From Thermohalobaculum sp039026375 (GTDB lineage Bacteria > Pseudomonadota > Alphaproteobacteria > Rhodobacterales > Rhodobacteraceae): a DNA stretch of 64,000 nucleotides. The position numbers and the translations under genes are program-made. The stretch is taken from positions 38,499 to 102,498 of the forward strand of contig JBCCML010000012.1 in the NCBI GenBank assembly GCA_039026375.1, in the 5' to 3' direction. The notes below the pieces were generated by a model. It worked only from the letters and a program-made list of their open reading frames with translations, had not been told where the DNA came from and did not search any database. Shown in pieces: positions 44,223 to 52,951 of the stretch (the stretch's first letter is position 1; every line of letters begins with the position of its first letter).

Positions 44223-44249
44223 ATGCCAAACTTGTGATGTTTTTGGCAT
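44223..44249. promoter_or_regulatory. perfect inverted repeat ATGCCAAA/TTTGGCAT
   Basis: Perfect 8-bp arms with an 11-bp spacer, midway between katG and sdhC. It could be an operator for either gene. It carries no T-run typical of a terminator beyond the TTTT inside the loop-arm junction. Confidence 0.45.
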
Positions 44250-44427
44250 GTGAAAGATGACCGTCGCAGCGCCGTCCATAATTTATCTAGAAGCTGGTCC
44301 TTCCAAGGCCACTGCACCAAACACGGGCGCTTTGCCTGCGAAACAATGACACTGGCGCCGCCTGTTAGGGGGCTCTAAAGTACCGATGCACTACGACCCA
44401 AGCTGACCAAGCTAGCCAGAGGCCGCC

Positions 44428-44823
44428 ATGGCAGATGTGAACCGGGGCAACCGCCCGCTGTCCCCCCACCTTACGATCTATCGCCCACAGATCACTTCGG
44501 GCTTATCGATCTTCCATCGGGTGACCGGTGTGGCGCTGACTTTGGGCATGACTCTGGTAGTTTGCTGGCTGTTGGCTGCGGCAACGTCGGACCAAATGTT
44601 TGCATTCGTCGACGGCCTTCTAACCAGTTGGTTGGGCTATCTTGTGCTGCTTGGATCGACCTGGGCGCTGGCTTATCACCTGCTAAACGGGGTGCGTCAC
44701 CTGGTTTGGGACATGGGCTACGGGTTCGACTTGGACAATGTGACGTGGTCGGGGCTGGCCGTATTGGCGGGCTCCGGCGTTCTGACGGCCCTGGTTTGGG
44801 CCGTGATCTGGTATCTGGGCTGA
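44428..44823 (+). CDS. sdhC: succinate dehydrogenase cytochrome b556 subunit
   Basis: A 131-residue membrane anchor of complex II. The family opening PLSPHLTIYRPQITSG and the quinone-site SIFHRVTGVAL are present, and the second helix pair contains the haem-ligand region HLLNGVRHLVWDMG. Three membrane helices. With SdhD it binds haem b and ubiquinone and anchors SdhAB at the inner face of the cytoplasmic membrane. AGAGG precedes the ATG. The gene leads the sdh operon, 10 bases before sdhD. Confidence 0.95.
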   Translation: MADVNRGNRPLSPHLTIYRPQITSGLSIFHRVTGVALTLGMTLVVCWLLAAATSDQMFAFVDGLLTSWLGYLVLLGSTWALAYHLLNGVRHLVWDMGYGFDLDNVTWSGLAVLAGSGVLTALVWAVIWYLG

Positions 44824-44833
44824 GGGATTAGGG

Positions 44834-45214
44834 ATGAGCTACCGAACCCCGTTCATCACCGCGCGCGGACACGGCTCGGCCGGGTCTGGCACGCACCATT
44901 GGTGGCAAATGCGCGTCTCTTCGGTCGCACTGACGCCACTGACAATGATCGCGATATGGCCGTTTGCCATGAACCTGGGCGAAGGGCGCGAGGCGGTGTT
45001 GGCCGCCTATGCCAACCCGTTCAACGCGATCGTCGCCGTCCTCTTTCTGGCCGTGGGCTTTCATCATTTGATGCAGGGTCTACAAACGGTGATCGAGGAC
45101 TATATCCACCAAAAGGCATGGCGGACCGGGCTGCTTCTGGGCAACCAGATGTTCTGCGCCGCTGTCGGCCTTGCGGGTGTCTTCGCAGTACTGAAGATCG
45201 CATTCACGAATTGA
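44834..45214 (+). CDS. sdhD: succinate dehydrogenase hydrophobic anchor subunit
   Basis: A 126-residue anchor subunit with three helices. GSGTHHWWQMRVSSVAL resembles the quinone-site N-terminus of alphaproteobacterial SdhD, and the second helix carries FHHLMQGLQTVIEDYIH, which includes the candidate haem-ligand His and the conserved Asp-Tyr. It pairs with SdhC to hold haem b. 16 bases separate its stop from the sdhA start. Confidence 0.94.
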   Translation: MSYRTPFITARGHGSAGSGTHHWWQMRVSSVALTPLTMIAIWPFAMNLGEGREAVLAAYANPFNAIVAVLFLAVGFHHLMQGLQTVIEDYIHQKAWRTGLLLGNQMFCAAVGLAGVFAVLKIAFTN

Positions 45215-45230
45215 GCGACAAGGGAACGAG

Positions 45231-47030
45231 ATGGCTGCCTACGAGTTCATCGACCACAAGTATGACGTAGTCGTGGTCGGCGCCGGTGGCGCCGGTCTGC
45301 GCGCCACGCTGGGCATGGCCGAGCAAGGCCTGAAAACCGCATGCGTCACGAAAGTATTCCCCACCCGGTCGCACACAGTTGCGGCCCAGGGGGGCATCGC
45401 GGCCAGCCTTAAGAATATGGGGCCCGACGATTGGCAGTGGCACATGTACGACACCGTGAAGGGGTCGGACTGGCTGGGTGACATGGATGCGATGGAGTAT
45501 CTGGCCCGCGAGGCACCTGCTGCAGTGATCGAGCTGGAGCACTACGGTGTCCCCTTTTCGCGGACCGAAGAAGGCAAGATCTACCAGCGTCCTTTCGGTG
45601 GCCACACGACCGAGTTTGGCGAAGGCCCCCCGGTACAGCGCACCTGTGCGGCCGCCGACCGGACCGGCCACGCCATTCTGCATACGCTTTACGGCCAATC
45701 GTTGAAGCAGAACGCCGAGTTCTTCATTGAGTACTTCGCGACCGATCTGATCATGTCGGATGACGGCCAGTGCCAGGGGATCATTGCCTGGAAGCTGGAC
45801 GATGGCACGATGCACCGGTTCAGTGCGAAGATGGTGGTTCTGGCGACCGGCGGGTACGGGCGCGCCTATTTCTCGGCGACCTCGGCGCACACGTGTACGG
45901 GTGACGGTAACGGCATGGTCGCCCGCGCTGGTCTGCCGTTGCAGGATATGGAGTTTGTGCAGTTCCACCCCACCGGCATCTATGGCGCCGGCTGCCTGAT
46001 CACCGAAGGTGCCCGGGGCGAGGGCGGTTATCTGACAAATGCCGAGGGCGAGCGGTTCATGGAGCGCTATGCGCCGACCTATAAGGATCTGGCCTCCCGC
46101 GACGTGGTCAGCCGCTGCATGACGATGGAGATCCGCGATGGTCGTGGTGTTGGCCGCGACGGCGATCACATCCACCTGAACCTGAACCACTTGCCGCCCG
46201 ATGTCCTGGCCAAGCGCCTGCCCGGTATCTCGGAAAGCGCGCGCATCTTCGCAGGGGTCGACGTGACCCGCGAGCCCATCCCGGTGCTGCCGACTGTGCA
46301 CTACAATATGGGCGGGATTGCGTGCAATTACTGGGGCGAAGTTGTCGACCACAACGACGGCTCGGACACCATGGTGCCGGGCTTGATGGCGGCAGGCGAA
46401 GCCGCCTGTGCCAGCGTTCATGGGGCGAACAGGCTGGGCTCTAACTCGCTGACGGACTTGGTGGTCTTCGGCCGCGCCTGCGCAATCAAGGCAGGCGAGA
46501 TCGTCGATCCCGACAGCCCGACTCCGGATATGAACCGCATTTCGGTCGAGCGCGCGATGGATCGGTTCGACGGCCTGCGACACGCCCAGGGTGCGGCGGC
46601 CACAGCGGACATCCGTGCCAGCCTGCAGAAAGCGATGCAGGAGGACGCTGCTGTGTTCCGCACCTCAGCCACGCTGAAGGAAGGCTGCGACAAGGTCAGC
46701 GAGGTCTACAAGCAGTTCGACGACGTCGCCGTCACAGATCGCTCCCTTGTCTGGAACTCGGACCTTATGGAGACGCTGGAGCTGTCCAACCTGCTGCCGA
46801 ACGCGCTTGCGACCGTCTATTCAGCCGAAGCACGTAAGGAGAGCCGCGGGGCCCACGCGCACGAGGACTACCCCGACCGCGATGACGAGAACTGGCGCAA
46901 GCACTCGCTGGCGTGGATCAATGGTGAAGTCAAAATCGACTATCGCGCCGTCGTGCTTGACCCGCTGACGCCACACAACAGCGGCGGTATCGACCCGGCG
47001 AAGATCGCCCCGAAGGCGCGTGTTTACTGA
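45231..47030 (+). CDS. sdhA: succinate dehydrogenase flavoprotein subunit
   Basis: A 599-residue FAD subunit that oxidises succinate to fumarate. The dinucleotide fold is VVVVGAGGAGLRA (residues 13-25). FAD is attached covalently to His48 in TRSHTVAAQGG. Substrate-site residues lie in FHPTGIYGAGCLITEGARGEGG, and the C-terminal YRAVVLDPLT motif is as usual. Full length. A hairpin lies 10 bases after the stop, then two unrelated genes precede sdhB, which is atypical for the operon. Confidence 0.98.
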   Translation: MAAYEFIDHKYDVVVVGAGGAGLRATLGMAEQGLKTACVTKVFPTRSHTVAAQGGIAASLKNMGPDDWQWHMYDTVKGSDWLGDMDAMEYLAREAPAAVIELEHYGVPFSRTEEGKIYQRPFGGHTTEFGEGPPVQRTCAAADRTGHAILHTLYGQSLKQNAEFFIEYFATDLIMSDDGQCQGIIAWKLDDGTMHRFSAKMVVLATGGYGRAYFSATSAHTCTGDGNGMVARAGLPLQDMEFVQFHPTGIYGAGCLITEGARGEGGYLTNAEGERFMERYAPTYKDLASRDVVSRCMTMEIRDGRGVGRDGDHIHLNLNHLPPDVLAKRLPGISESARIFAGVDVTREPIPVLPTVHYNMGGIACNYWGEVVDHNDGSDTMVPGLMAAGEAACASVHGANRLGSNSLTDLVVFGRACAIKAGEIVDPDSPTPDMNRISVERAMDRFDGLRHAQGAAATADIRASLQKAMQEDAAVFRTSATLKEGCDKVSEVYKQFDDVAVTDRSLVWNSDLMETLELSNLLPNALATVYSAEARKESRGAHAHEDYPDRDDENWRKHSLAWINGEVKIDYRAVVLDPLTPHNSGGIDPAKIAPKARVY

Positions 47031-47039
47031 CATGCCTGC

Positions 47040-47061
47040 CGGCGCCCAGGCTTGGGCGCCG
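47040..47061 (+). terminator. hairpin after sdhA (partial terminator or processing site)
   Basis: CGGCGCCCA-ggct-TGGGCGCCG, a perfect 9-bp stem with 4-nt loop followed by CCTTTGAC. The T-run is weak, so partial termination or mRNA stabilisation of the sdhCDA part is more likely than full termination. Confidence 0.5.
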
Positions 47062-47083
47062 CCTTTGACTTGTCGCACCTGAT

Positions 47084-47824
47084 ATGAGCCGTTGGTGCCC
47101 TCCCGGTGAGCGTGACGCGGAAGAGATTGCCGCTATTCTGGAGCAGCGGGCTCAGAAATCCGTCGACTACATGCGGGACCTGGCGGCACGGGATAATGAC
47201 CGGACGTGCCCGATCTGTGGTTATAGGGGTCGGTTCTCACCACATAAGCACAAGCCCGACATTCTGTGCCCTAGCTGTGATTCCCGTCCGCGCCATCGGC
47301 TGCTGAAATTGTGGATGGACCGCCAGATGCAGCTGCCTGCGAGGGCCAAAGTGGTTCATTTCGCGGCAGAAGCGTGGGTCCGCACTGAATTCGACCGCCG
47401 TGGGGCCGCATATCAGACCGCTGATATCAACGAAAAATTCGAACTCCGGTTGGATCTTACCGCCATGGATCTGCCGAACGAGTCATACGACATGCTGCTG
47501 GCCAACCATGTGCTGGAGCACGTGGACGATGAAGCCGCCTTTGCCGAGATCTTTCGTGTTTTGAAACCGGGCGGCCAGGCCGTGATCACGGTCCCGATGA
47601 TCGAGGGTTTCGATCGCACCTATGAAGACCCTGCCCTGACAACGCCCGCGCTTCGCCAACGCCACTATGGCGATGCTGATCATCTACGCTGGTACGGCCG
47701 AGATATTCGCGAACGATTTGCCCGCCCCGGCTTCCGGATGTCCGAGTTTACCGCGCTGGAGCCCGACGCCGCCCGCTATGCCCTGCAGCGTGGCGAGAAG
47801 ATCTTTATCGGGACCAAACCGTGA
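47084..47824 (+). CDS. zinc-ribbon SAM-dependent methyltransferase inside the sdh operon
   Basis: A 246-residue protein. Residues 43-65 hold two CxxC pairs (CPICGYRG and CPSCDSRPRHR), a likely zinc ribbon. The methyltransferase core is atypical at motif I (VVHFAAEAWVRTEF) but has a clear motif II/post-II region: LANHVLEHVDDEAAFAEIFRVLKPGG. Similar zinc-ribbon methyltransferases occur in glycan clusters; the substrate is unknown. No strong ribosome site precedes the ATG. It lies between sdhA and sdhB and overlaps the next gene by four bases (GTGA). Whether it serves complex II or is a passenger is open. Confidence 0.8.
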   Translation: MSRWCPPGERDAEEIAAILEQRAQKSVDYMRDLAARDNDRTCPICGYRGRFSPHKHKPDILCPSCDSRPRHRLLKLWMDRQMQLPARAKVVHFAAEAWVRTEFDRRGAAYQTADINEKFELRLDLTAMDLPNESYDMLLANHVLEHVDDEAAFAEIFRVLKPGGQAVITVPMIEGFDRTYEDPALTTPALRQRHYGDADHLRWYGRDIRERFARPGFRMSEFTALEPDAARYALQRGEKIFIGTKP

Positions 47825-48471
47825 AACCCCGGATCCTGATCATCGGCTTCAACAAATGCGGGACGACGTCGCTGGCTTTCCTGCTGCGAAAGGCAAACAT
47901 TGCCACACTGCATTATCGTGATCGGGCCGGTGGGCGCATCCTGCCTCGGATGCTTGCCAGCAACTTCAGCCTGGGCCGGCCGTTGCTATCGGGGATGGAT
48001 GACTACACCGCGTTCTGTGACATGGCGATGACCACGCCGCGTTTGGCATTCGAAGGTTGTCGGCTGTTCCGCCAATTCGACGCAACCTATCCTGATGCGT
48101 ATTTCATCCTGAACACGCGCCCAGTCGATGATTGGATTCGCTCACGACTTAGGCATCGCCAGGGCAAATTCGCCCAGCAATACGCCGCGGCCCTTCACTG
48201 TACGCCGGAAGATCTGCCCCAGATCTGGCGAGAAGAAATGCAGGCCCACACCGCAGAGGTGCGCGAGCATTTCCGCGGCCGAACAGATCGCTTTTTGGAA
48301 TTTGACATCGCCAATGACAGCCCAGAAAGACTGGCCCAGCTACTGGCGTCAGAATATCGCGTGGACACGCGCTACTGGCGCCGTTTGAATGCGACGGAAC
48401 GCCCGATGGAAAATGGAAATGCCGCGCACAGTTCCAGCGGCATGGTACGCGCCGGAGTAGAGAATGGTTGA
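47821..48471 (+). CDS. sulfotransferase-like protein inside the sdh operon
   Basis: A 216-residue protein resembling P-loop sulfotransferases. The 5'-phosphosulfate loop is IIGFNKCGTTSLAFLL at residues 7-22, and YFILNTRPVDDWIRSRL matches the 3'-phosphate-binding region. It begins with GTG within a GTGA overlap with the methyltransferase gene and ends overlapping sdhB by 8 bases, so the set is translationally coupled. The acceptor is unknown. Length is short but complete for this group. The methyltransferase plus sulfotransferase pair suggests a small glycan- or lipid-modifying module. Confidence 0.8.
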   Translation: MKPRILIIGFNKCGTTSLAFLLRKANIATLHYRDRAGGRILPRMLASNFSLGRPLLSGMDDYTAFCDMAMTTPRLAFEGCRLFRQFDATYPDAYFILNTRPVDDWIRSRLRHRQGKFAQQYAAALHCTPEDLPQIWREEMQAHTAEVREHFRGRTDRFLEFDIANDSPERLAQLLASEYRVDTRYWRRLNATERPMENGNAAHSSSGMVRAGVENG

Positions 48472-49243
48472 GCTGACGCTTCCCAAGAATTCGCGGATTA
48501 CAAAGGGCCGTACATGGCCCAAGCCGCACGGCGCTACACGTCTGAAAACGTTCAGAATTTATCGTTGGGACCCGGACACGGGCGAAAACCCGCGTGTCGA
48601 CACGTACTTTGTGGATCTCGACACCTGTGGGCCGATGATCCTGGACGCGATCATCAAGATCAAGAACGAGATCGACCCCACGCTGACGTTCCGACGCTCG
48701 TGCCGCGAGGGTATTTGCGGCTCGTGCGCCATGAACATCGACGGGATCAACACGCTGGCCTGCACTTACGGGATTGACGAGGTCAAAGGCGACGTCAAGA
48801 TCTACCCCCTGCCGCACATGCCGGTCGTGAAGGACCTGATCCCCGACCTGACGCACTTCTACGCGCAGCACGCCTCGATCATGCCGTGGCTGGAGACAAA
48901 AAGCCCCGAGCCTGGGACGGAATGGCGCCAAGCCATCGAGGACCGCGAAAAGCTGGACGGCCTGTACGAATGCGTGATGTGCGCCTCGTGCTCGACCTCG
49001 TGCCCAAGCTACTGGTGGAACGGCGATCGCTATCTGGGCCCAGCGGCCCTGCTGCACGCCTATCGATGGCTGATCGACAGTCGCGATGAGGCCACGGGAG
49101 AGCGTTTAGACTTCCTGGAAGACCCGTTCCGCCTGTACCGCTGCCACACGATCATGAACTGCGCGAAGACCTGTCCCAAGGGTCTGAACCCCGCCAAGGC
49201 CATCGCGGAGATCAAGAAAATGATGATCGAGCGTCAGGTCTGA
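48464..49243 (+). CDS. sdhB: succinate dehydrogenase iron-sulfur subunit
   Basis: A 259-residue electron-transfer subunit. The [2Fe-2S] site is CREGICGSCAMN near residue 78, with another Cys shortly after. The [4Fe-4S] and [3Fe-4S] sites use CVMCASCSTSCPSYWW and CHTIMNCAKTCPKGLNP. It passes electrons from FAD to ubiquinone. The ATG lies inside the end of the sulfotransferase-like gene (8-base overlap), so its expression depends on the two inserted genes being on the same transcript. A long hairpin with T-run follows. Confidence 0.97.
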   Translation: MVELTLPKNSRITKGRTWPKPHGATRLKTFRIYRWDPDTGENPRVDTYFVDLDTCGPMILDAIIKIKNEIDPTLTFRRSCREGICGSCAMNIDGINTLACTYGIDEVKGDVKIYPLPHMPVVKDLIPDLTHFYAQHASIMPWLETKSPEPGTEWRQAIEDREKLDGLYECVMCASCSTSCPSYWWNGDRYLGPAALLHAYRWLIDSRDEATGERLDFLEDPFRLYRCHTIMNCAKTCPKGLNPAKAIAEIKKMMIERQV

Positions 49244-49287
49244 TCAGGCCGGATCTGGCCACCACCAAGACCCGCGTAGTCCCTCAC

Positions 49288-49341
49288 CTTCACTCTCCTT
49301 CATCTGGCGCCGCGGCGTGCATGAAGGAACGTGAAGCTTTT
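49288..49341 (+). terminator. long stem-loop terminator of the sdh operon
   Basis: Arms of 16 bp (CTTCAC-TC-TCCTTCAT and ATGAAGGA-AC-GTGAAG, 14 matching) with a GC-rich inner stem (CGCC/GGCG), followed by CTTTTCCC. The position 45 bases after sdhB fits the operon terminator. Related GTGAAG motifs recur to about 49420. Confidence 0.65.
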
Positions 49342-49493
49342 CCCGGGCCGGTGAAGTTTCGCGGTCAGCCAAGGCCGCCGAAGGAAGGTGAAGGAAAAAT
49401 TTCGTCAATGAAGTTTCGTGCAGTGGAACGGTATGGCGCGCGCCCTGCGATGCCTGGCAGTAAGCTGTCGCTGACCCGCTCTGTCGCCCGCCG

Positions 49494-50447
49494 CTACCGG
49501 GCCAGCATTGCCTCCACCAGTTCTTGGACGGCCAGCGCCTCCTCAGTTGTGGCCAGCGGATGCGGCTGCCCGGCCATGCACGCGGCCAGCCCATCCAGCT
49601 GCGCCTTCAGGCTGACCGCGCGGGGATCGTCCGGCGCGGGATAGACCTCGGCGAACGGGCCGCCATCGGACATGGACAACAGGTGGAATTCGGCCACGCG
49701 ATAGGAACGGTCAGTGCCCTTGATTGTCATCTCTTGCCGGTCGGGTTGCAAACCCCCACAGGTCCCGAAGACCGAGACCGGGATGCCATCGGCATTTTCC
49801 AGCCGCGCGGCGATCGCCGTCTCACACAACGCAGGGTCAGACGGGTAGCTCGCCCGCGCCCATTTCAGGGTCAACGGGCCGAGACAGCGGGCCGAGAAGA
49901 ACAGGAAGTGCGAGATCACCTCTCGCGTATAGCCGCCCTCGTCGGCAAAGCGCAGCCAGTCAGCCTCGACCTGCCAGTCGCGCGGCCACTTCGGGTAGGT
50001 GACCACGATGTCGATGCCCTCGGGCGCACCCATGCCCGCATCACCCGTAATCGTCGCCAGGGCCTGCCCGGCAGCCTGAGTGAAGTTCACCGCGGCCGCC
50101 ACGCCAGCCGCCTGCAGCCGGGTGACCAGATCCCGGCTTTCCGCCACGTCGACCCCTAGCGGCTTCTCCAGGAAGACGGCCTTGCCCGCCGCGGCCGCCG
50201 CCAGGGCATAGGCTTTCCGCGGCACCGGTGGACAGGCCAGGTAGACCACGTCGCAATCGGCGATCACGGCCTCAGGCGAGGGGGCGATATGGCTGCCAGG
50301 TACCATCTGGGCCGCGGCCTGGCAGGCGGCATCAGACGGATCCCAAAGCGGTCCGGGCGCGAACTGGGCATGGCGGCCCATATGCTCCAGCAACCGCCGG
50401 CCCATGATCCCAAGGCCGATAATGCCTGCGCGGTGCTGCGTGCTCAT
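49494..50447 (-). CDS. Gfo/Idh/MocA-family oxidoreductase
   Basis: A 317-residue NAD(P)-dependent oxidoreductase. The N-terminal Rossmann motif is AGIIGLGIMGRRLLEHMG, and VFLEKPLGVDVAESRDLV contains the EKP motif typical of this family. The C-terminal part (about 125 on) is the beta-sheet substrate domain. Members oxidise or reduce sugars, inositols or related compounds. The ATG at 50447 starts the Rossmann strand; the open frame upstream to 50513 runs through a CCCTG repeat. The gene diverges from the cyclodeaminase-like gene across about 140 bp. Confidence 0.87.
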   Translation of the reverse strand: MSTQHRAGIIGLGIMGRRLLEHMGRHAQFAPGPLWDPSDAACQAAAQMVPGSHIAPSPEAVIADCDVVYLACPPVPRKAYALAAAAAGKAVFLEKPLGVDVAESRDLVTRLQAAGVAAAVNFTQAAGQALATITGDAGMGAPEGIDIVVTYPKWPRDWQVEADWLRFADEGGYTREVISHFLFFSARCLGPLTLKWARASYPSDPALCETAIAARLENADGIPVSVFGTCGGLQPDRQEMTIKGTDRSYRVAEFHLLSMSDGGPFAEVYPAPDDPRAVSLKAQLDGLAACMAGQPHPLATTEEALAVQELVEAMLAR

Positions 50448-50470
50448 GCTGTGCGTCCCTTCCCTAACTG

Positions 50471-50500
50471 CCCTGCCCTGCCCTGTCCTGCCATGCTCTG
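50471..50500. repeat. pentanucleotide repeat (CCCTG)
   Basis: Six 5-bp units, the first three exact CCCTG and the rest degenerate (TCCTG, CCATG, CTCTG). It lies between two divergent genes, 24-53 bases from the oxidoreductase start. Confidence 0.5.
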
Positions 50501-50590
50501 CCCAGATTGGCATGTTCCGGAGCTGGGATTGGGTCTACCCTGTCGCGGGGCGTGGGCAAAGGCCCGGGCGCAGGGAGTGGGACGTTTCCA

Positions 50591-51565
50591 ATGCAGATGA
50601 TCGATGCCCAGGCGGTCCACGCGCACCTGCCCTATGCGCGCCTGATCCCGGCCCTGATCCAGGCGCACCGTGCCGACGTGGATGCGCGGATGGAAACGGT
50701 GTTCGATCAGCCATCCTCTGGGGACGGGGACGGTGTGGACAACTTCCTGGTGCTGCCCGCCTGGCAGCGGGGGCGCGCCCTGGGGGCCAAGCTAGCAACC
50801 GTGTTCCCCGAGAACGAGAGGAACGGGTCAGGCCTGCCCTCGATCCACGCAGTAGTCGTGCTGTTTGATGGGGCGGATGGGCGCCCGCTGGGTGTGATTG
50901 ATGGCACGGCCCTGACGGTGCGCAAGACCGCCGCCGATAGCGGGATGGGCGCCACCTGGTTGGCGCCAGCACAGGCGGAGCGCCTGTTGATGGTGGGCGC
51001 GGGGGCCATGGCGCCGCATCTGATTCAAGCGCATCTGACGGCGCGGCCAACGATCCGGGAAGTCGCGATCTGGAACCGCAGCCCCGAGCGGGCCAAATCA
51101 CTGGGGGGCACGTTGAATATCCCAGGCGTTTCAGTCACCGCCATCGACGATCTTGAGGCGGCGGCCTGCCGGGCGGATGTGATCAGCTGCGCCACCATGG
51201 CGACCGACCCCTTGATCCGGGGCGCCTGGTTGAAACCTGGCACGCATCTGGATCTGGTGGGCAGTTTCCGGCCCGACATGCTCGAATGCGACGCGGTTGC
51301 CCTGGTCACGGGATCGATCTTTGTCGACAGCCGGTGGATGGCGCTGGAAAAGGGCGGCGAGATCCAGGCAGCGCTGGCCAGCGGGCAGATCACCCCGGAC
51401 GCAGTGCTTGCCGATGCCTTTCAGTTGGCGCAGGGCAAGCATCCCGGTCGCCGGACTGCCGATGAGATCACCGTCTACAAGAACGGCGGCGGCGGCCATC
51501 TGGACGTGATGGTCGCCCAAATCCTGCTGGACGCCGTCAACGCCACAGTGAACGCCGCAGACTGA
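50591..51565 (+). CDS. ornithine cyclodeaminase / mu-crystallin family protein
   Basis: A 324-residue NAD-binding protein of the OCD/mu-crystallin family. The Rossmann motif is LLMVGAGAMAPHLIQAHL near residue 140. The VRKTAADSGMGATWLA region corresponds to the RTAA(x)S site of family members, with Lys in place. C-terminal EITVYKNGGGGHLDVMVA carries the expected GGGGH-type sequence. Family reactions include ornithine to proline, alanine dehydrogenation and imine reduction; which applies is not clear. GGGAGTGGGA precedes the ATG at 50591. The class III aminotransferase gene converges with it only 6 bp downstream. Confidence 0.88.
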   Translation: MQMIDAQAVHAHLPYARLIPALIQAHRADVDARMETVFDQPSSGDGDGVDNFLVLPAWQRGRALGAKLATVFPENERNGSGLPSIHAVVVLFDGADGRPLGVIDGTALTVRKTAADSGMGATWLAPAQAERLLMVGAGAMAPHLIQAHLTARPTIREVAIWNRSPERAKSLGGTLNIPGVSVTAIDDLEAAACRADVISCATMATDPLIRGAWLKPGTHLDLVGSFRPDMLECDAVALVTGSIFVDSRWMALEKGGEIQAALASGQITPDAVLADAFQLAQGKHPGRRTADEITVYKNGGGGHLDVMVAQILLDAVNATVNAAD

Positions 51566-51571
51566 ACCCGC

Positions 51572-52951
51572 TTAGGCGGTGGCCTTGTCGACCGCGATGG
51601 CCAGCTTGTCCACCAGTTCACCGATCTGCGCGTCTGTGATGATGAAGGGCGGGGCCAACAGCACATGGTCGCCGCGCTTGCCATCGATGGTGCCCGGCAT
51701 CGGATAGCAGATCAGGCCAGCCTCCAGCGCTGCCTTCTTCAGGGTCGCCGCCACGGCCTTTTCAGCCGGGAAGGGTTGCTTGGTCTCGCGATCGGCCACG
51801 AACTCCAACGCCCGGAACAGACCGCGGCCCCTGATATCGCCCACATGGGCGTGCTGGCCAAAGCGTTCGCGCAAGGCGGCCGTCAGCTTCTCGCCCTGGG
51901 CGTGGCAGCGCGCGACCAGCCCACCCGTCTCTCCAGTGCTGGATCCCGTCATCTTGCCCATCACCGCCAGACCCGCAGCACATGCGGTCGGGTGGCCGAT
52001 ATAGGTGTGACCATGCTGGAAGAAGCCCGTGCCCTGCTCGATCGTCTGGTAGACGTGGTCGCGGCAGATCATGGCGCCGATCGGCTGATAGCCGCCGCCC
52101 AGCCCCTTGGCGATGCAGACGATGTCGGGGACCACGCCGTCCTCCTGGCAGGCAAAGAGGTGTCCCGTGCGCCCCATGCCGCACATCACCTCGTCCAGGA
52201 TCAACAGCACCCCGTGGCGGTCGCAGATCTCGCGGATGCGCTGCAGGTAGCTGGGCGGGCCGTGGATGGCACCGGCCGTGGCACCGCCCACCGTCTCTGC
52301 GATAAAGGCGATGACGGTCTCGGGGCCCAGGCGCTGCAGCTCCTCCTCCAGCTTGTCGGCCATGCGCAGCGCGAAGGCTTCGTCATCCTCGCCCTCGTCC
52401 TGCAAGCGGTAGGCGAACGGTGGATCGATGTGGGCGACGTCGATCAACAGCGGCTCGAACTGCGCGCGGCGCCACGGGCTGCCACCGGCCGCCAGCGCGC
52501 CCAGCGTGTTGCCGTGATAGCTGCGCTTGCGGGCGATCAGCTTGGTGCGCTGCGGTTGGCCGTTCTCCAGATGGTACTGGCGTGCCAGCTTCAGCGCGGC
52601 CTCGACCGCCTCGGACCCACCGGAGACGAAGTAGACGTGTTCCAGATCGCCGGGCGCCCGGTCGGACAGGACACTGGCCAATTGCTCGGCCGGTTCCGAC
52701 GTGAAGAATCCGGTGTGGGCGAAAGCGATGTCGTCCAGCTGCGCTTTGATCGCGGCGATCACGTCTGGATCACCATGCCCGATCGAGGAAACCGCCGCCC
52801 CGGAAGAGCCGTCCAGATAGGTCTTGCCCGTCTTGTCGGTCAGGTAGACCCCGTTGCCGGACGCGACCGTGGGCAGGTTCGTCCGCATGTGGCGGGGAAA
52901 GACGTGACTGGGGGAGTTCGGGCTGGGCTCTCGGCTTCCGTCGGCGGCCAT
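51572..52951 (-). CDS. class III (omega) PLP-dependent aminotransferase
   Basis: A 459-residue aminotransferase of the class III family (acetylornithine/omega-amino acid type). The cofactor-binding SGGSEAVEAALKLAR and GATAGAIHGPPSYL regions are visible; the Asp of Walker-like LLILDEVMCGMGRTG contacts PLP, and the aldimine lysine is in DIVCIAKGLGGGYQP. Homologues convert omega-amino acids, polyamines or beta-amino acids. The ATG at 52951 has AGGAGG 6 nt upstream; longer frames cross into ybgC on the other strand. Neighbour of the cyclodeaminase-like and oxidoreductase genes, suggesting amino-acid catabolism. Confidence 0.91.
   Translation of the reverse strand: MAADGSREPSPNSPSHVFPRHMRTNLPTVASGNGVYLTDKTGKTYLDGSSGAAVSSIGHGDPDVIAAIKAQLDDIAFAHTGFFTSEPAEQLASVLSDRAPGDLEHVYFVSGGSEAVEAALKLARQYHLENGQPQRTKLIARKRSYHGNTLGALAAGGSPWRRAQFEPLLIDVAHIDPPFAYRLQDEGEDDEAFALRMADKLEEELQRLGPETVIAFIAETVGGATAGAIHGPPSYLQRIREICDRHGVLLILDEVMCGMGRTGHLFACQEDGVVPDIVCIAKGLGGGYQPIGAMICRDHVYQTIEQGTGFFQHGHTYIGHPTACAAGLAVMGKMTGSSTGETGGLVARCHAQGEKLTAALRERFGQHAHVGDIRGRGLFRALEFVADRETKQPFPAEKAVAATLKKAALEAGLICYPMPGTIDGKRGDHVLLAPPFIITDAQIGELVDKLAIAVDKATA

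Larger units (their letters stand above)
44115..44427. other. divergent katG-sdhC regulatory region
   Basis: About 310 bases with no gene. It holds two inverted repeats, listed separately, and AT-rich stretches (for example around 44275-44290). Promoters for katG and the sdh operon must lie here, but I cannot place -35 and -10 boxes with confidence. Confidence 0.6.

Noticed and set aside
45204..46583. 459-codon minus-strand frame
   Set aside because: Antisense to sdhA, with no motif of its own; high GC creates long shadow frames.
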